49,714 nucleotides of DNA. Origin: CALKZN01 sp964633815 (lineage in GTDB: Bacteria; Pseudomonadota; Gammaproteobacteria; Arenicellales; Arenicellaceae). Positions 34,398-43,576 of the stretch are shown here, one piece after another; the stretch's first letter is position 1, and every line of letters begins with the position of its first letter. Both the position numbers and the translations under genes were made by a program. The DNA lies in the NCBI GenBank assembly GCA_964633815.1, contig CAZWHW010000012.1:1-49714 (forward strand). Direction: 5' to 3'. Under the pieces are notes generated by a model. It saw only the letters and a program-made list of their open reading frames with translations. It was not told the DNA's origin and did not search any database.

Positions 34398-34895
34398 ATG
34401 AAGCCAACATATTATTTTGCGATAGCGGTTAGATTATTTGCAATATATTTATTTCTTTATGGAATACAGCGTTCTTCATTTATTATCGAAATGATTGCTG
34501 TGGGTGCGAGTCAGTTTTCAGTATCTTGGTTTTATTCAGTTGTTTTAACAATTGCTCCCATCCTTTTTGCTGCATATCTTTGGTTTTTTCCTTTAGTAAT
34601 TGCTAAAAAAATTATAAAACCTGAATTAGATCAAGCGTTAGAAGCAATAGATCCTCAAGGGATGTTAACAATCTTGATTTTAGCAATGGCTTTATTCTTT
34701 TTATACAACGCAATTATTGATGGAGTATATTGGGTGAGTATCTGGCAAATTATTGAGCGTTCAGACAGTATCACATCACTAGCCGATGAAAATAAAGCAG
34801 ATATGATTGCAACAGGCTTCGAATTTGCAGTTTCGTTTATTTTATTAATGAGCGCTAAAAGTTTAGCTCGAAACTTGCTAAATCTGGCTGAGTGA
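34398..34895 (+). CDS. small membrane protein of unknown function
   Basis: I do not recognise this 165-residue protein. A good ribosome-binding site (AAAGGAG) precedes the ATG. It has four hydrophobic segments (about 4-26, 41-69, 91-118 and 139-158), so it is a likely four-helix inner-membrane protein, with a short charged stretch between helices 2 and 3 (KPELDQALEAIDPQ). It follows murB by 49 bases on the same strand and converges on prfC 8 bases downstream. No enzymatic motif is visible. Confidence 0.75.
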   Translation: MKPTYYFAIAVRLFAIYLFLYGIQRSSFIIEMIAVGASQFSVSWFYSVVLTIAPILFAAYLWFFPLVIAKKIIKPELDQALEAIDPQGMLTILILAMALFFLYNAIIDGVYWVSIWQIIERSDSITSLADENKADMIATGFEFAVSFILLMSAKSLARNLLNLAE

Positions 34896-34903
34896 TATTG
34901 GTT

Positions 34904-36481
34904 TTATATCTCTCTAGTCGTTCTAAACACCACATCAGGCCAGCGTTCCTGAGTTAAGCTTAAATTCACCATATTTGGCGCAACATAGGTCAGTGAACCT
35001 GCGCCATCTAAGGCGATATTTACTTCATTTTTCTTGCGGAAATCGCGTTCCATTTGGTCATCAGGGAATTCTAACCAACGTGCGGTAGAGACTTGCACGT
35101 TTTCAAAGGAACATTCGACTTTGTATTCGGTTAATAGACGATGCGCGACCACATCAAATTGCAACACACCGACGGCGCCTAAAATTAAGTCGTTATTAAT
35201 CAGTGGGCGGAACACTTGGGTTGCGCCTTCTTCTGAAAGTTGGTCTAAGCCTTTGTTGAGTGCTTTGGCTTTAAGTGGGTCTTTCAAACGCACTCGGCGA
35301 AATAGTTCAGGGGCGAAATTTGGAATGCCAGTGAATTTCAGTTCTTCGCCTTCGGTAAACGTGTCGCCAATTTGAATGGTGCCATGGTTGTGCAAACCAA
35401 TAATATCGCCAGCAAAAGCTTCTTCAGATGTTTCGCGTTTGTCTGCCATAAAAGAAGTAGCGTTATTAATGGCTAACTTCTTATTTGTACGCACTTGGAG
35501 AAGTTTTTTTCCTTTGGAAAATTTGCCTGAATTGATGCGCATAAAAGCAATGCGATCATGATGAGCAGGGTCCATATTGGCCTGTATTTTAAATACAAAG
35601 CCAGTGAGTTTTTCTTCGCTTGAAGGAACTTCGCGGCTTTCTGTTTCACGGCCAATTGGTGCAGGGGCATGTAGCGCAAAATTGTCCATCAATTCAACCA
35701 CGCCGAAATTATTGATAGCCGAACCAAAAAACACTGGTGTTAATTCACCAACCAAATACAGTTCTTTATCAAATTCATTGCTCGCACCTTGCACCAGTTC
35801 AACTTCATCACGTAAGTCATCTGCCATTGAACCTAAGCGTTCACTGGTTTCATCGCTGTGCAAGCCAACAATGAATTCATCTTCGTCTGGGTTGTTATTT
35901 GGGCGACCTGCGAATAGGTGGATTGTGTCATCATAGAAACGGTATAAACCACGGAATTCTTTGCCGCCACCAATTGGCCATGTCATTGGTGCGCAGGCAA
36001 TGTTGAGTACAGATTCGACTTCGTCTAATAAATCGATGGTTTCTTTGCCTTCACGATCCATTTTGTTGATGAAGGTCATGATCGGCGTGGTGCGCAGGCG
36101 GCAGACTTCCATTAATTTGATGGTGCGTTCCTCAACGCCTTTGGCAACGTCAATCACCATCAAGGCAGAATCCACGGCGGTCAATGTACGATAAGTGTCT
36201 TCAGAGAAGTCGGCGTGCCCTGGTGTATCAAGCAAATTAATCACACAATCACGATAAGGAAATTGCATTACTGATGAGGTCACAGAAATGCCGCGTTGCT
36301 GTTCGAGTTCCATCCAATCAGAAGTGGCATGTTTGTCTGATTTTCTAGCACGGACATTACCCGCTTGTTGAATCGCGCCGCCGGATAAAAGCAAGCGTTC
36401 AGTGATCGTGGTTTTACCCGCATCTGGATGTGAGATGATGGCAAAGGTACGACGTTGAGAAATTTCAGCAGACCAAGACAT
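34904..36481 (-). CDS. prfC: peptide chain release factor 3
   Basis: Translational GTPase that recycles RF1/RF2 after peptide release. The 525-residue protein carries SHPDAGKTTITERLL (P-loop), the switch motif RGISVTSSVMQF, DTPGH, NKMDRE and RF3-specific C-terminal domains (GVLQFDVVAHRL). Length matches E. coli PrfC (529). On the minus strand with a TATAAT (36534-36529) about 48 bases upstream as a likely -10. Convergent with the membrane protein at 34398-34895. Confidence 0.96.
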   Translation of the reverse strand: MSWSAEISQRRTFAIISHPDAGKTTITERLLLSGGAIQQAGNVRARKSDKHATSDWMELEQQRGISVTSSVMQFPYRDCVINLLDTPGHADFSEDTYRTLTAVDSALMVIDVAKGVEERTIKLMEVCRLRTTPIMTFINKMDREGKETIDLLDEVESVLNIACAPMTWPIGGGKEFRGLYRFYDDTIHLFAGRPNNNPDEDEFIVGLHSDETSERLGSMADDLRDEVELVQGASNEFDKELYLVGELTPVFFGSAINNFGVVELMDNFALHAPAPIGRETESREVPSSEEKLTGFVFKIQANMDPAHHDRIAFMRINSGKFSKGKKLLQVRTNKKLAINNATSFMADKRETSEEAFAGDIIGLHNHGTIQIGDTFTEGEELKFTGIPNFAPELFRRVRLKDPLKAKALNKGLDQLSEEGATQVFRPLINNDLILGAVGVLQFDVVAHRLLTEYKVECSFENVQVSTARWLEFPDDQMERDFRKKNEVNIALDGAGSLTYVAPNMVNLSLTQERWPDVVFRTTREI

Positions 36482-36528
36482 TTTTTCTGATAAGCGTTTT
36501 TAAAACGAGTGAATGTTAAAGCGCGCGT

Positions 36529-36534
36529 ATTATA
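36529..36534 (-). promoter_or_regulatory. -10 box of a probable prfC promoter
   Basis: TATAAT on the minus strand, 48 bases upstream of the prfC ATG. A convincing -35 was not found. Predicted by motif only. Confidence 0.4.
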
Positions 36535-36645
36535 ACTCAATGTGAAAAGAATAAGGCACTGATGCAGATGAAGTTGCCAGTGAAGTTTGAAACTATCGTA
36601 GAATAATGACCATGTTGATTATTTCATTTATAAACCTAGATCAAA

Positions 36646-37572
36646 ATGCCTGACAATCAAACGCATTATGTTGGTCGCTATGCGCCCAGCCCAACAGGGC
36701 GTTTGCATCTTGGCAATTTGCGCACAGCATTGCTAGCGTGGTTGCATGCGCGTTTGCATGACGGTGAATTTTTGCTGCGTTTTGATGATCTCGACACACC
36801 ACGTGTGGTGGCAGGGTCGGCCGAACAGATCATCGCTGATTTGCAACAGTTAGGCTTAGATTTTGATGGTGAAGTTATCTATCAATCCAATTGTATTGAT
36901 AGATATCAACAGGCATTGGAGTCGTTGATCCAGCAAGGTCTTTGCTATGAATGTTTTTGCTCGCGCAAAGATATTCAACAAGCGGTGAGTGCTCCGCATG
37001 GGAAAACTGCGGTTTATCCTGGCACTTGCAAGCAGCTCAGCCTAGCTGAACGAAGTGAGAAATATCTACAAAAAACACCGGCCATTCGTTTACATGTTGA
37101 GGGCAAACTCATTGAGTTTGAAGATGGCATTGCGGGCCTTCAACAGCAACAATTAGCTCAGGAGTGTGGTGATTTTGTCATTAAACGAGCAGATGGTTTA
37201 TTTGCTTATCAGCTCGCGGTGGTGATTGATGACATAAATCAAGGTGTAACCAATGTGGTGCGCGGGGCAGACTTATTAGACTCTGCTGCACGTCAGCTCT
37301 ATCTGTTTGACTTATTTAAAGCAAAGCCTCCACAATTTTGGCACATGCCATTGATGCTGGATATGGATGGCAAACGCTTGGCTAAACGTGATGGGTCTGA
37401 TTCATTAGGCCAATGGCAAAACTTAGGGAAAAGTTCAGAGCAATTGATTGCGCAATTTGCTTCGGAGCTAGGTTTGCTGTCAGATAAGGCCGATGCACTG
37501 ACAGCAAAGGAGCTACTGGTTGAATTGAGTCTTGATCAGTTTGTCAGTGCTCTGTCGCACCACCAGCCATGA
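36646..37572 (+). CDS. gluQ: glutamyl-Q tRNA(Asp) synthetase
   Basis: Paralogue of glutamyl-tRNA synthetase that attaches glutamate to queuosine at the wobble position of tRNA-Asp. The 308-residue protein has GRYAPSPTGRLHLGNLRTAL (HIGH-type RLHLGN), a zinc site built from CFCSR and a later YPGTC, GKRLAKRDGS in place of KMSKS, and lacks the anticodon-binding domain of GltX, as expected. Usually follows dksA; here it stands between prfC and convergent apeB (1 base apart). Confidence 0.94.
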   Translation: MPDNQTHYVGRYAPSPTGRLHLGNLRTALLAWLHARLHDGEFLLRFDDLDTPRVVAGSAEQIIADLQQLGLDFDGEVIYQSNCIDRYQQALESLIQQGLCYECFCSRKDIQQAVSAPHGKTAVYPGTCKQLSLAERSEKYLQKTPAIRLHVEGKLIEFEDGIAGLQQQQLAQECGDFVIKRADGLFAYQLAVVIDDINQGVTNVVRGADLLDSAARQLYLFDLFKAKPPQFWHMPLMLDMDGKRLAKRDGSDSLGQWQNLGKSSEQLIAQFASELGLLSDKADALTAKELLVELSLDQFVSALSHHQP

Positions 37573-37573
37573 G

Positions 37574-38833
37574 TTAACGATTCAGAAAAGCGGTTAAGGC
37601 TGCTTGCATGTGCGCACAATCTTGGATGCCTGCTAGTTCACGAATGGAATGCATTGCCAGTTGTGGAATGCCGATATCCAAAGTTTGAATGCCCAATTCA
37701 GTTGCTGTGATTGGACCAATGGTCGAACCGCAGCCCATATCAGAGCGAGTGACAAAGGACTGCACGGGAATATTGTTTAGTTGACATAAATGTCTGAAAT
37801 CAGCTGATGTTATGCTGTTGCTCGCATAGCGTTGATTAGCATTGATTTTGATGACTGGACCATGGTTGATGATAGGGCTATGTTCAGCATCGTGTTTGTC
37901 ACGATAATTCGGGTGCAAAGCGTGTGCATTGTCGACTGAAAGCAAGCGTGAGCGTTGAATGACTTGATGCATTTTGTCGCCAAATATTTGTTCTAGCACA
38001 GAAGCCAAAAAAGGCCCTTGCGCACCACAAGCGGATGCAGAGCCCACTTCTTCATGATCGGTGCTGACAAATACGCTGCCATGTGCATCAGTGGAATTAA
38101 TCAAGGCTTGTAAGCCGATATAAGAACTGAGCAAATTGTCTAAACGAGCGCTAGCGATAAACTCATTTTCTAAACCAATAATGCTGGCAGATTGAGTGTC
38201 ATAGCAGCTCAACTCATAGTCTAAAATTTCGTTTGCATTTTTGGTTTTGCATTGTTTGAGCAACAGTGTTTTGAATGTGGTTTCATCTTCAATTGCATCT
38301 TGAGTTGAGAGCAACAACGGCAGGTGGTTTTGAGCGTTTATCGTACGATTTTTATTGGCATCACGATCCAAATGGATTGCTAGACTAGGAATGCAGGCGA
38401 TAGCACGATTAAAATCAATTAACTCTTCGAAACGTTGCCCCGAAGATGTGAGTCCGCTGATGCGACCGGCGATGGATAAGTCACGATCAAACCAAGGGTT
38501 TAACAACGCACCACCATAGACTTCCACACCTAATTGGAAATAGGCAGATTTAATGTCGGCATTGGGTTTGATTTTCAGACAAGGGCTATCGGTGTGTGCT
38601 CCAATAATATTTAATGCTTCATCGGTTTTCGCACCCAGCTTAAAGGCAATGATAGAGGAGTCATTGCGGGAGACATAATATTTGCCATTGGGTTTGAGTT
38701 GCCAAGCTTTATTATCTGGCAGTGCGGTGTATCCGGCCTGTTCAAGCAGAGCAATAGAAGCTTGCACCACATGAAAAGGTGTGACACCAGCATTTAAAAA
38801 ATCACATAAAGATTGTTGTTGAAATTGGCTCAT
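37574..38833 (-). CDS. apeB: M18 family aspartyl aminopeptidase
   Basis: Dinuclear zinc aminopeptidase removing acidic N-terminal residues, tetrahedral dodecamer in relatives. The 419-residue protein shows GAHTDSPCLKIKP (first metal His and bridging region), STDHEEVGSASACGAQGPF (catalytic Glu), RSRLLSVDNAHALHPN and the C-terminal MHSIRELAG. Length fits (about 425-430). Convergent with gluQ and divergent from the J-domain gene. Cytosolic; no signal sequence. Confidence 0.93.
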   Translation of the reverse strand: MSQFQQQSLCDFLNAGVTPFHVVQASIALLEQAGYTALPDNKAWQLKPNGKYYVSRNDSSIIAFKLGAKTDEALNIIGAHTDSPCLKIKPNADIKSAYFQLGVEVYGGALLNPWFDRDLSIAGRISGLTSSGQRFEELIDFNRAIACIPSLAIHLDRDANKNRTINAQNHLPLLLSTQDAIEDETTFKTLLLKQCKTKNANEILDYELSCYDTQSASIIGLENEFIASARLDNLLSSYIGLQALINSTDAHGSVFVSTDHEEVGSASACGAQGPFLASVLEQIFGDKMHQVIQRSRLLSVDNAHALHPNYRDKHDAEHSPIINHGPVIKINANQRYASNSITSADFRHLCQLNNIPVQSFVTRSDMGCGSTIGPITATELGIQTLDIGIPQLAMHSIRELAGIQDCAHMQAALTAFLNR

Positions 38834-38966
38834 CGTGTTGTTTTTTTATGTTCGTAGTGTCGCTATTTTTCTAGTATAACGACAACGGTTATCTTCAATA
38901 ATAGTCAACATTGTGGCGACATGATTGACGTATAATGATGCTAGTTTAACATTTCCTAAATTAAAG

Positions 38967-39452
38967 ATGCTGTATTCAATTTTATTGATCGTTGCCTTAT
39001 TTGTGATTTTTCGAATGTATTCGAAAAAAACACAAGGATTATCGCCTGAGCAAAAGAAAAAGATGTTGCGCATGTGGCTTTTGGTTGGTGCAGCTGTTGC
39101 AGTTGCGTTGTTGGCATTTTCTAAGGGTAATGTGATTGCTGGAGCTATAGCCTCGATGGTTGCGCTTTTTTCCAGAGCTTTGCCATTGCTGCGTTTTGCG
39201 CCTTTATTAAAAGTGTTTTTCAACAAGCAAGCCAGCGCGAGCCAGAACCAATCTGGAGTAAAGCCGCCCACAGTACAAAACATGGATAAAACGCAAGCTG
39301 CGGATATTTTAGGTGTGGATATTAATGCTAGCGAAGAAGAAATCATTGCAGCACATAAACGTTTAATGCAAAAAGTTCATCCTGACAAAGGAGGTTCAGA
39401 TGCGTTAGCAATGCAAATTAATGAAGCTAAAAAAGTGCTATTGGAAGGTTAG
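38967..39452 (+). CDS. membrane-anchored protein with C-terminal J domain
   Basis: 161 residues with a membrane helix at the extreme N-terminus (about 2-16), a second hydrophobic segment (about 32-62), a Gln/Ser linker and a C-terminal J domain (about 104-161) with the HPD motif in KVHPDKGGSD. J domains activate Hsp70 (DnaK); N-terminal anchoring with a terminal J domain resembles the Tim14/Pam18 arrangement and some Pseudomonas DnaJ-like membrane proteins. The ATG at 38967 puts the hydrophobic segment first; an upstream extension is unlikely. TATAAT at 38931-38936 may be its -10. Partner and role unknown. Confidence 0.85.
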   Translation: MLYSILLIVALFVIFRMYSKKTQGLSPEQKKKMLRMWLLVGAAVAVALLAFSKGNVIAGAIASMVALFSRALPLLRFAPLLKVFFNKQASASQNQSGVKPPTVQNMDKTQAADILGVDINASEEEIIAAHKRLMQKVHPDKGGSDALAMQINEAKKVLLEG

Positions 39453-39466
39453 TCTCAGTTGTATAT

Positions 39467-39895
39467 TTAACCCGCTTTGGTCACCATTGAAGTTTGCAGT
39501 TCTAAGCAAGTTGCGGCTAACAAAGCTAGATAATGGTCGGTTTCTAGAATTTCAATAGTGTATTTTTTGACAGTTAAGCCTTTGGGTTTGATCAATGTGA
39601 CAGCAGTATCATTAATAAAAAAATCATGCCCAGAAGTAGTATAAAACTCTATATTACATTCCTTTGAAATTATGCGTGAACTTGTGAATCGTTGTTTAAG
39701 TTCATAATTTTTATCTCCAGCATTTAGGTCAAAGTTCATACGCCACAAACTGCTGCGACGCAAAGTTGCTACGGCTAGCTTGTTTTCATTGAAAAGCACA
39801 CAAGAGTGGGAAAATAGCTTAGATTTAAAGGAGTAATTATGCCTTTCCCCGCGCACATGGACACCTCTATAGTTTGATTCAATCAGAAATTTCAT
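39467..39895 (-). CDS. unknown protein, possibly Tubby/LURP-like beta-barrel
   Basis: I do not recognise this 142-residue protein with certainty. It lacks a signal sequence or membrane segment and is rich in beta-strand patterns (LAVATLRRSSLWRMNFDL, IEFYTTSGHDFFIND, KKYTIEILET) ending in a hydrophobic helix LALLAATCLEL. That order resembles Tubby-C-terminal-like/LURP-one proteins, but this is only an impression. It converges with the J-domain gene 14 bases away and is divergent from the secreted protein gene at 39988. Confidence 0.6.
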   Translation of the reverse strand: MKFLIESNYRGVHVRGERHNYSFKSKLFSHSCVLFNENKLAVATLRRSSLWRMNFDLNAGDKNYELKQRFTSSRIISKECNIEFYTTSGHDFFINDTAVTLIKPKGLTVKKYTIEILETDHYLALLAATCLELQTSMVTKAG

Positions 39896-39987
39896 TGTTA
39901 GCTGATGACAATAACTTGCGACTTTTATGTCATTTATTTTAGACTTAGTTAGTATAAACTGCTAAATCAAAAGTGCTGGAGCAAAAA

Positions 39988-40581
39988 ATGAAGAAAACTC
40001 TCCTATTATTTATCTCAGCTTTTGCAATCTATGCAAATGCACTCAATGCAGAAGAGATAATTCGTTATAGTGATAATGGTAATGTTTTAGGGCGTTATCA
40101 ATGCGATAAAATTGCGGTGCATGAAAGTTCTAATCAAGACACACTGATTTGTTCCAAGCGGTCAAATGTTGCGTTGAATACCCAATTTAGAAAAATTTTG
40201 ACTAGCGCCGATTACCAAAATTGTTCACAAAATTCTGATTGTGTTGTGATCGAAAATAATCGTGATCCTAATTGGTCGCCTGTTGCGCTTTATGGCATTC
40301 CAGATGCATTTTTTGGACGTCATGCCAAAGGACGTTCGTGTGTGCGAATTCAAGAGACGGTGCCCAACTCAACTACTTGGGCAAAAGAAAATTGGCGGTT
40401 ATGCACTAATAATCCTAATATCGAACTGGCCTACACTTATGCACTAGGCCATCCGAATGAAGGTGTTGATAGGCGTTTCAAAAAGGCGTCTACCAAACGA
40501 GCATGTTTTGATCGAGTGTTAAAAGGTTATCAGCATCGTCGTTTTTGGACGGATAATTGTATTTTTGTGCGTTATAAGTAA
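39988..40581 (+). CDS. secreted cysteine-containing protein of unknown function
   Basis: 197 residues; the ATG at 39988 follows GGAG at good spacing and starts a clear Sec signal peptide (MKKTLLLFISAFAIYANALNA, cleavage near AEE). The mature part has eight or so cysteines, consistent with disulfides (YQCDK, LICSK, YQNCSQNSDCVV, RSCVR, RLCTN, RACFD, NCIFV). The QNCSQNSDCVVI pattern resembles small secreted proteins of gammaproteobacteria with unknown roles. Alone between divergent and convergent neighbours; ends before a terminator. Confidence 0.7.
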   Translation: MKKTLLLFISAFAIYANALNAEEIIRYSDNGNVLGRYQCDKIAVHESSNQDTLICSKRSNVALNTQFRKILTSADYQNCSQNSDCVVIENNRDPNWSPVALYGIPDAFFGRHAKGRSCVRIQETVPNSTTWAKENWRLCTNNPNIELAYTYALGHPNEGVDRRFKKASTKRACFDRVLKGYQHRRFWTDNCIFVRYK

Positions 40582-40656
40582 GAGGCTTATGCTGAATTAG
40601 AAAAGCTCTTTATATTCTTAAATCTGTTTTAAGAAAGAGTAGTGATGATAAAAGGA

Positions 40657-40697
40657 AAGGGGCAGTTATTTTCATCAATTATCGCCCCTTGTTTTTA
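40657..40697. terminator. bidirectional terminator
   Basis: AAGGGGC (40657-40663) and GCCCCTT (40684-40690) form a GC-rich stem with a 20-base AT-rich loop, followed by GTTTTTATTT on the plus strand. It separates the convergent secreted-protein gene and the GlcG/HbpS-like gene and probably serves the plus-strand gene. Confidence 0.65.
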
Positions 40698-40706
40698 TTT
40701 AAAAGC

Positions 40707-41213
40707 TTATTTTTTTAGCAAAGAATCAGCGCCAGCTTGAGCAATGATTGCATCATCACTCGAAGCTACACCAGAGACACCAATACCACCTATTATTTTG
40801 CCATCAACAATGATAGGAACCCCACCTTCAAAGACGCCAGAGTTACCGCTATTTAAGTTTAAGAGACGTATGTTTTTCCCGCCTTTTGCAATAAGCTCTT
40901 GAAAAACAGCTGTAGGCCTTCTAAACGCGACAGCAGTTTCTGCTTTTTGTTGAGAAATTTTAACTGAACCGAATTGTGTCGTGTCTAGTCTATGTAGCAT
41001 CACTAGATGACCACCTGAATCAACAATAGTAATAACGACGTTCCAGTTATTTTCCTTAGCAGTCGCTTCTGCTTTAGCCATTACAATTTTTGCTTGTTCA
41101 AACGATATTGGTGCTCCATAGGGTTTTTTTGCACTTGCGTTTGTAAAAACACACAACAAAAAGACGAAGCTAATAAAATGTAAAACTACTCTTTTTTGGA
41201 GTTGAAATTTCAT
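40707..41213 (-). CDS. secreted GlcG/HbpS-like (DUF336) protein
   Basis: 168 residues with a signal peptide ending at ASA (about residue 28) and a GlcG/HbpS domain (PF03928): ISFEQAKIVMAKAEATA, VDSGGHLVMLHRLD, AVAFRRPT, GGVPIIVDGKIIGGIGVSG. Members bind haem or cobalamin or act in diol/glycolate metabolism; some are exported like Streptomyces HbpS. Here no sensor or degradation genes are adjacent, so the function is open. The 276-base region upstream is AT-rich and no other gene is visible in it. Confidence 0.85.
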   Translation of the reverse strand: MKFQLQKRVVLHFISFVFLLCVFTNASAKKPYGAPISFEQAKIVMAKAEATAKENNWNVVITIVDSGGHLVMLHRLDTTQFGSVKISQQKAETAVAFRRPTAVFQELIAKGGKNIRLLNLNSGNSGVFEGGVPIIVDGKIIGGIGVSGVASSDDAIIAQAGADSLLKK

Positions 41214-41489
41214 ATAAGTCTCCTAAATTATTAAAAAATTATGTTCCTGACCTCATAACATAAGAAGCTGGAGCATTAAGATAAAATCAAAATACTAGTA
41301 ACGTTTTTCAGTCTATCAGCAACACCATTGTTTGTCTTAATGACAATAATTAACTTACTGTTAGCTATTACAATGGATTTTTAATACTTAAAAAATATTT
41401 GTTTAATTATTTAAAAGGTAAGATTGAACATTCTTGATTGATTCAATATTTTTGCAAAAGATGAATATTCTTTTAAAAATTTTAGTCAA

Positions 41490-42686
41490 TTATCCGTTTA
41501 AAACTGTAGCAATAGAATCAGTCACGTAGTCCATATTGCTACTTGATAACCCTGCAACATTCATTCGAGTTGAATTCAGGATGTATACACCGTGCTCACT
41601 TCTGAGTTTGAGTGCTTCTTCAAGCTCGATTCCTAGATAAGAAAACATGCCCCTGTTTTGAGTGATAAATGAAAAGTCTTTTTTGCTTTGCTTATTATTA
41701 AGTTGTTCAGCAAATGTTTGGCGTAGGCTTTGCACATGTTGGCAGACTTCCACCACTTCCTCTCGCCATATTTTGGTGAGTTCTACATCGCTGAGGATAG
41801 TGCCGACAATACCGCCACCATGATAAGGCGACATGCTGTAACTTTTTCGCATCAGCGACAGAGCATTTGTTTGAGCAGCTTCTGTTTCTTTGGCATTTTT
41901 GTTGATGAATAAGGCTGCGCCTGTACGTTCGCGATAGAGTCCAAAGTTTTTTGAGCAAGACGCGACTATAATGATTTCAGGTAGGCGTTTTGCTGCAGCT
42001 CTGATGCTATAGGCATCAGCGTCTAATGATTGGCTAAAGCCTTGATAGGCAATATCAAACCAAGGAATAAAGCCTTGACGTTCAGCAAGTTCAATTACTT
42101 GATCCCATTGCTCTTGGCTTAGGTCGGCTCCAGTTGGATTGTGACAACAAGCGTGCAGCAACACTAAGTCGCCAGCAGGAACTTGTTCCAATGAGGACAG
42201 CATGGCATCAAAATCGACCACACCCGTACTTCGATCATAATAAGCATACTCGGCTGTTTTAAGCCCTGCGCTTTCAATCAACGGGAAATGGTTACCCCAT
42301 GTTGGGCTGCTGAACCATACGGTCGCATTTGGATTGGCATTAAATACTGTTTCCGCAGCAAGGCGCAAAGCACCACAACCGCCAGGAGTCATGCAAATTG
42401 AACTGCGATCTTTAAGAGAGAGAGATAGTTCATCGCCCAGAAGTAATTTGTGCATGCCCGTGAGAAAATTTGGGTCGCCTTGTTGAGCAATATAAACTTT
42501 GGTTTCTTGTGCTTCAATCATGCGCTGTTCCGCTGTTTTGACAGCCTTGAAAATAGGTGTATTTCCTGAGTCGGTTTTATAAATGCCAACACTTAAGTTC
42601 ACTTTGTTTGGGTGTTGGCTTTGTAGGTACTCTTGGTTTAAACCAAGAATTGGATCAGGTGGCAGAATTTCTAGTTTTTCAAACAT
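41490..42686 (-). CDS. aromatic/aspartate aminotransferase
   Basis: Class I PLP aminotransferase of 398 residues, subgroup of AspC/TyrB: HACCHNPTGADLSQEQW, PLP lysine in IVASCSKNFGLYRERTG, and N-terminal LPPDPILGLNQEY with NLSVGIYKTDSGNTP. Produces or degrades aspartate, phenylalanine and tyrosine using 2-oxoglutarate. The sequence cannot separate AspC from TyrB; many genomes annotate this as aromatic amino acid transaminase. Not in an obvious operon; ends about 276 bases from the GlcG-like gene start. Confidence 0.9.
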   Translation of the reverse strand: MFEKLEILPPDPILGLNQEYLQSQHPNKVNLSVGIYKTDSGNTPIFKAVKTAEQRMIEAQETKVYIAQQGDPNFLTGMHKLLLGDELSLSLKDRSSICMTPGGCGALRLAAETVFNANPNATVWFSSPTWGNHFPLIESAGLKTAEYAYYDRSTGVVDFDAMLSSLEQVPAGDLVLLHACCHNPTGADLSQEQWDQVIELAERQGFIPWFDIAYQGFSQSLDADAYSIRAAAKRLPEIIIVASCSKNFGLYRERTGAALFINKNAKETEAAQTNALSLMRKSYSMSPYHGGGIVGTILSDVELTKIWREEVVEVCQHVQSLRQTFAEQLNNKQSKKDFSFITQNRGMFSYLGIELEEALKLRSEHGVYILNSTRMNVAGLSSSNMDYVTDSIATVLNG

Positions 42687-42772
42687 AATAAATGCGCAAT
42701 GTTATGCAAAAAATTGAGTGTAGAGACGAATAATATAATTTTCTGTTTAAAGCTGCTATGTTTTTGCGCGCT

Positions 42773-43573
42773 TTAAGCATAATGTTGATTTAAATAGGCT
42801 AACTCAGATTCGGTAAAGCCTGCTTTTTGTCGGGCGGTCAAATTAAACGGCCCTCGCAATTCCCCATGCAGATGAGTTTCAACACAGTGTAAGAATGTAT
42901 CTTGAGGTTCAAGGTTTCGTCGTTGGCAATGATGTACAAACCAATCTGAACCAATCCGGACATGGCCAATCTCGTCAGCATAGATAACTTCTAGTACTTT
43001 TACTGCGTCATGGTCATTGGCGTTGCTGAGTTTGTCAATCAATGCGGGTGTCACATCTAAACCGCGAGCTTCTAAGACTCTTGGCACTAATGCCATGCGA
43101 GCCAGCACATCATCAGCCGTTCGAATGCACATATCCCATAGGCCATCATGGGCCGGGTAATCACCATAATGAACACCTTGCGCCGCTAAATAGTCACAGA
43201 CTAGACCAAAGTGTTTGGCTTCTTCAGAAGCAACTCGCAGCCAATCAGCATAATATTGATGCGGTTGGTCCGAGAATCGATAAGCAGCATCTAAAGCAAG
43301 ATTAATAGCGTTGAATTCGATATGCGCGACTGCATGCATTAGATGGTTGCGCCCATGTTGGGAGCCAATGCCACGTTTTTTTAAAAACTTGGGCAATACT
43401 AATTCAGGTTTTTCTGGTTTGCCGGGTTCGATGATGTCTCGCGGCTCTTTGTGATCTAATTTTAAATTTCCTTGCTGAAAATCGGAATATAAGGCTTGGA
43501 CTAAGGAGCACTTTTTCTCTGCGGAGCATTCCATTAACGCGTCATAGCAAGCCTGTTGCAAAGAATTGCTCAT
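42773..43573 (-). CDS. DUF455 ferritin-like di-iron protein
   Basis: 266 residues of the DUF455 (PF04305, COG2833) ferritin-like family. Helical core carries the likely metal ligands: AHIEFNAI, SEEAKHF (ExxH) and DEIGHV (ExxH), together with PAHDGLWDMC and ARMALVPRVLEARGLDVTP typical of the family. Function is unknown; it shares the ferritin-like fold with MiaE, but the sequence motifs are those of DUF455. It is followed 3 bases later on the minus strand by the operon upstream gene prmC, whose stop abuts its start, so it lies at the end of the hemA-prfA-prmC run. Confidence 0.85.
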   Translation of the reverse strand: MSNSLQQACYDALMECSAEKKCSLVQALYSDFQQGNLKLDHKEPRDIIEPGKPEKPELVLPKFLKKRGIGSQHGRNHLMHAVAHIEFNAINLALDAAYRFSDQPHQYYADWLRVASEEAKHFGLVCDYLAAQGVHYGDYPAHDGLWDMCIRTADDVLARMALVPRVLEARGLDVTPALIDKLSNANDHDAVKVLEVIYADEIGHVRIGSDWFVHHCQRRNLEPQDTFLHCVETHLHGELRGPFNLTARQKAGFTESELAYLNQHYA

Positions 43574-43576
43574 GCT

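Noticed and set aside
35577..35936. 119-codon ORF opposite prfC
   Set aside because: Lies entirely within prfC, which has all RF3 motifs.
38846..39346. 166-codon antisense ORF over the J-domain gene
   Set aside because: The plus-strand gene has an HPD J domain and explains the region; the antisense product is low-complexity.
42773..43573. MiaE tRNA hydroxylase assignment
   Set aside because: Shares the ferritin-like fold, but the conserved motifs are those of DUF455.
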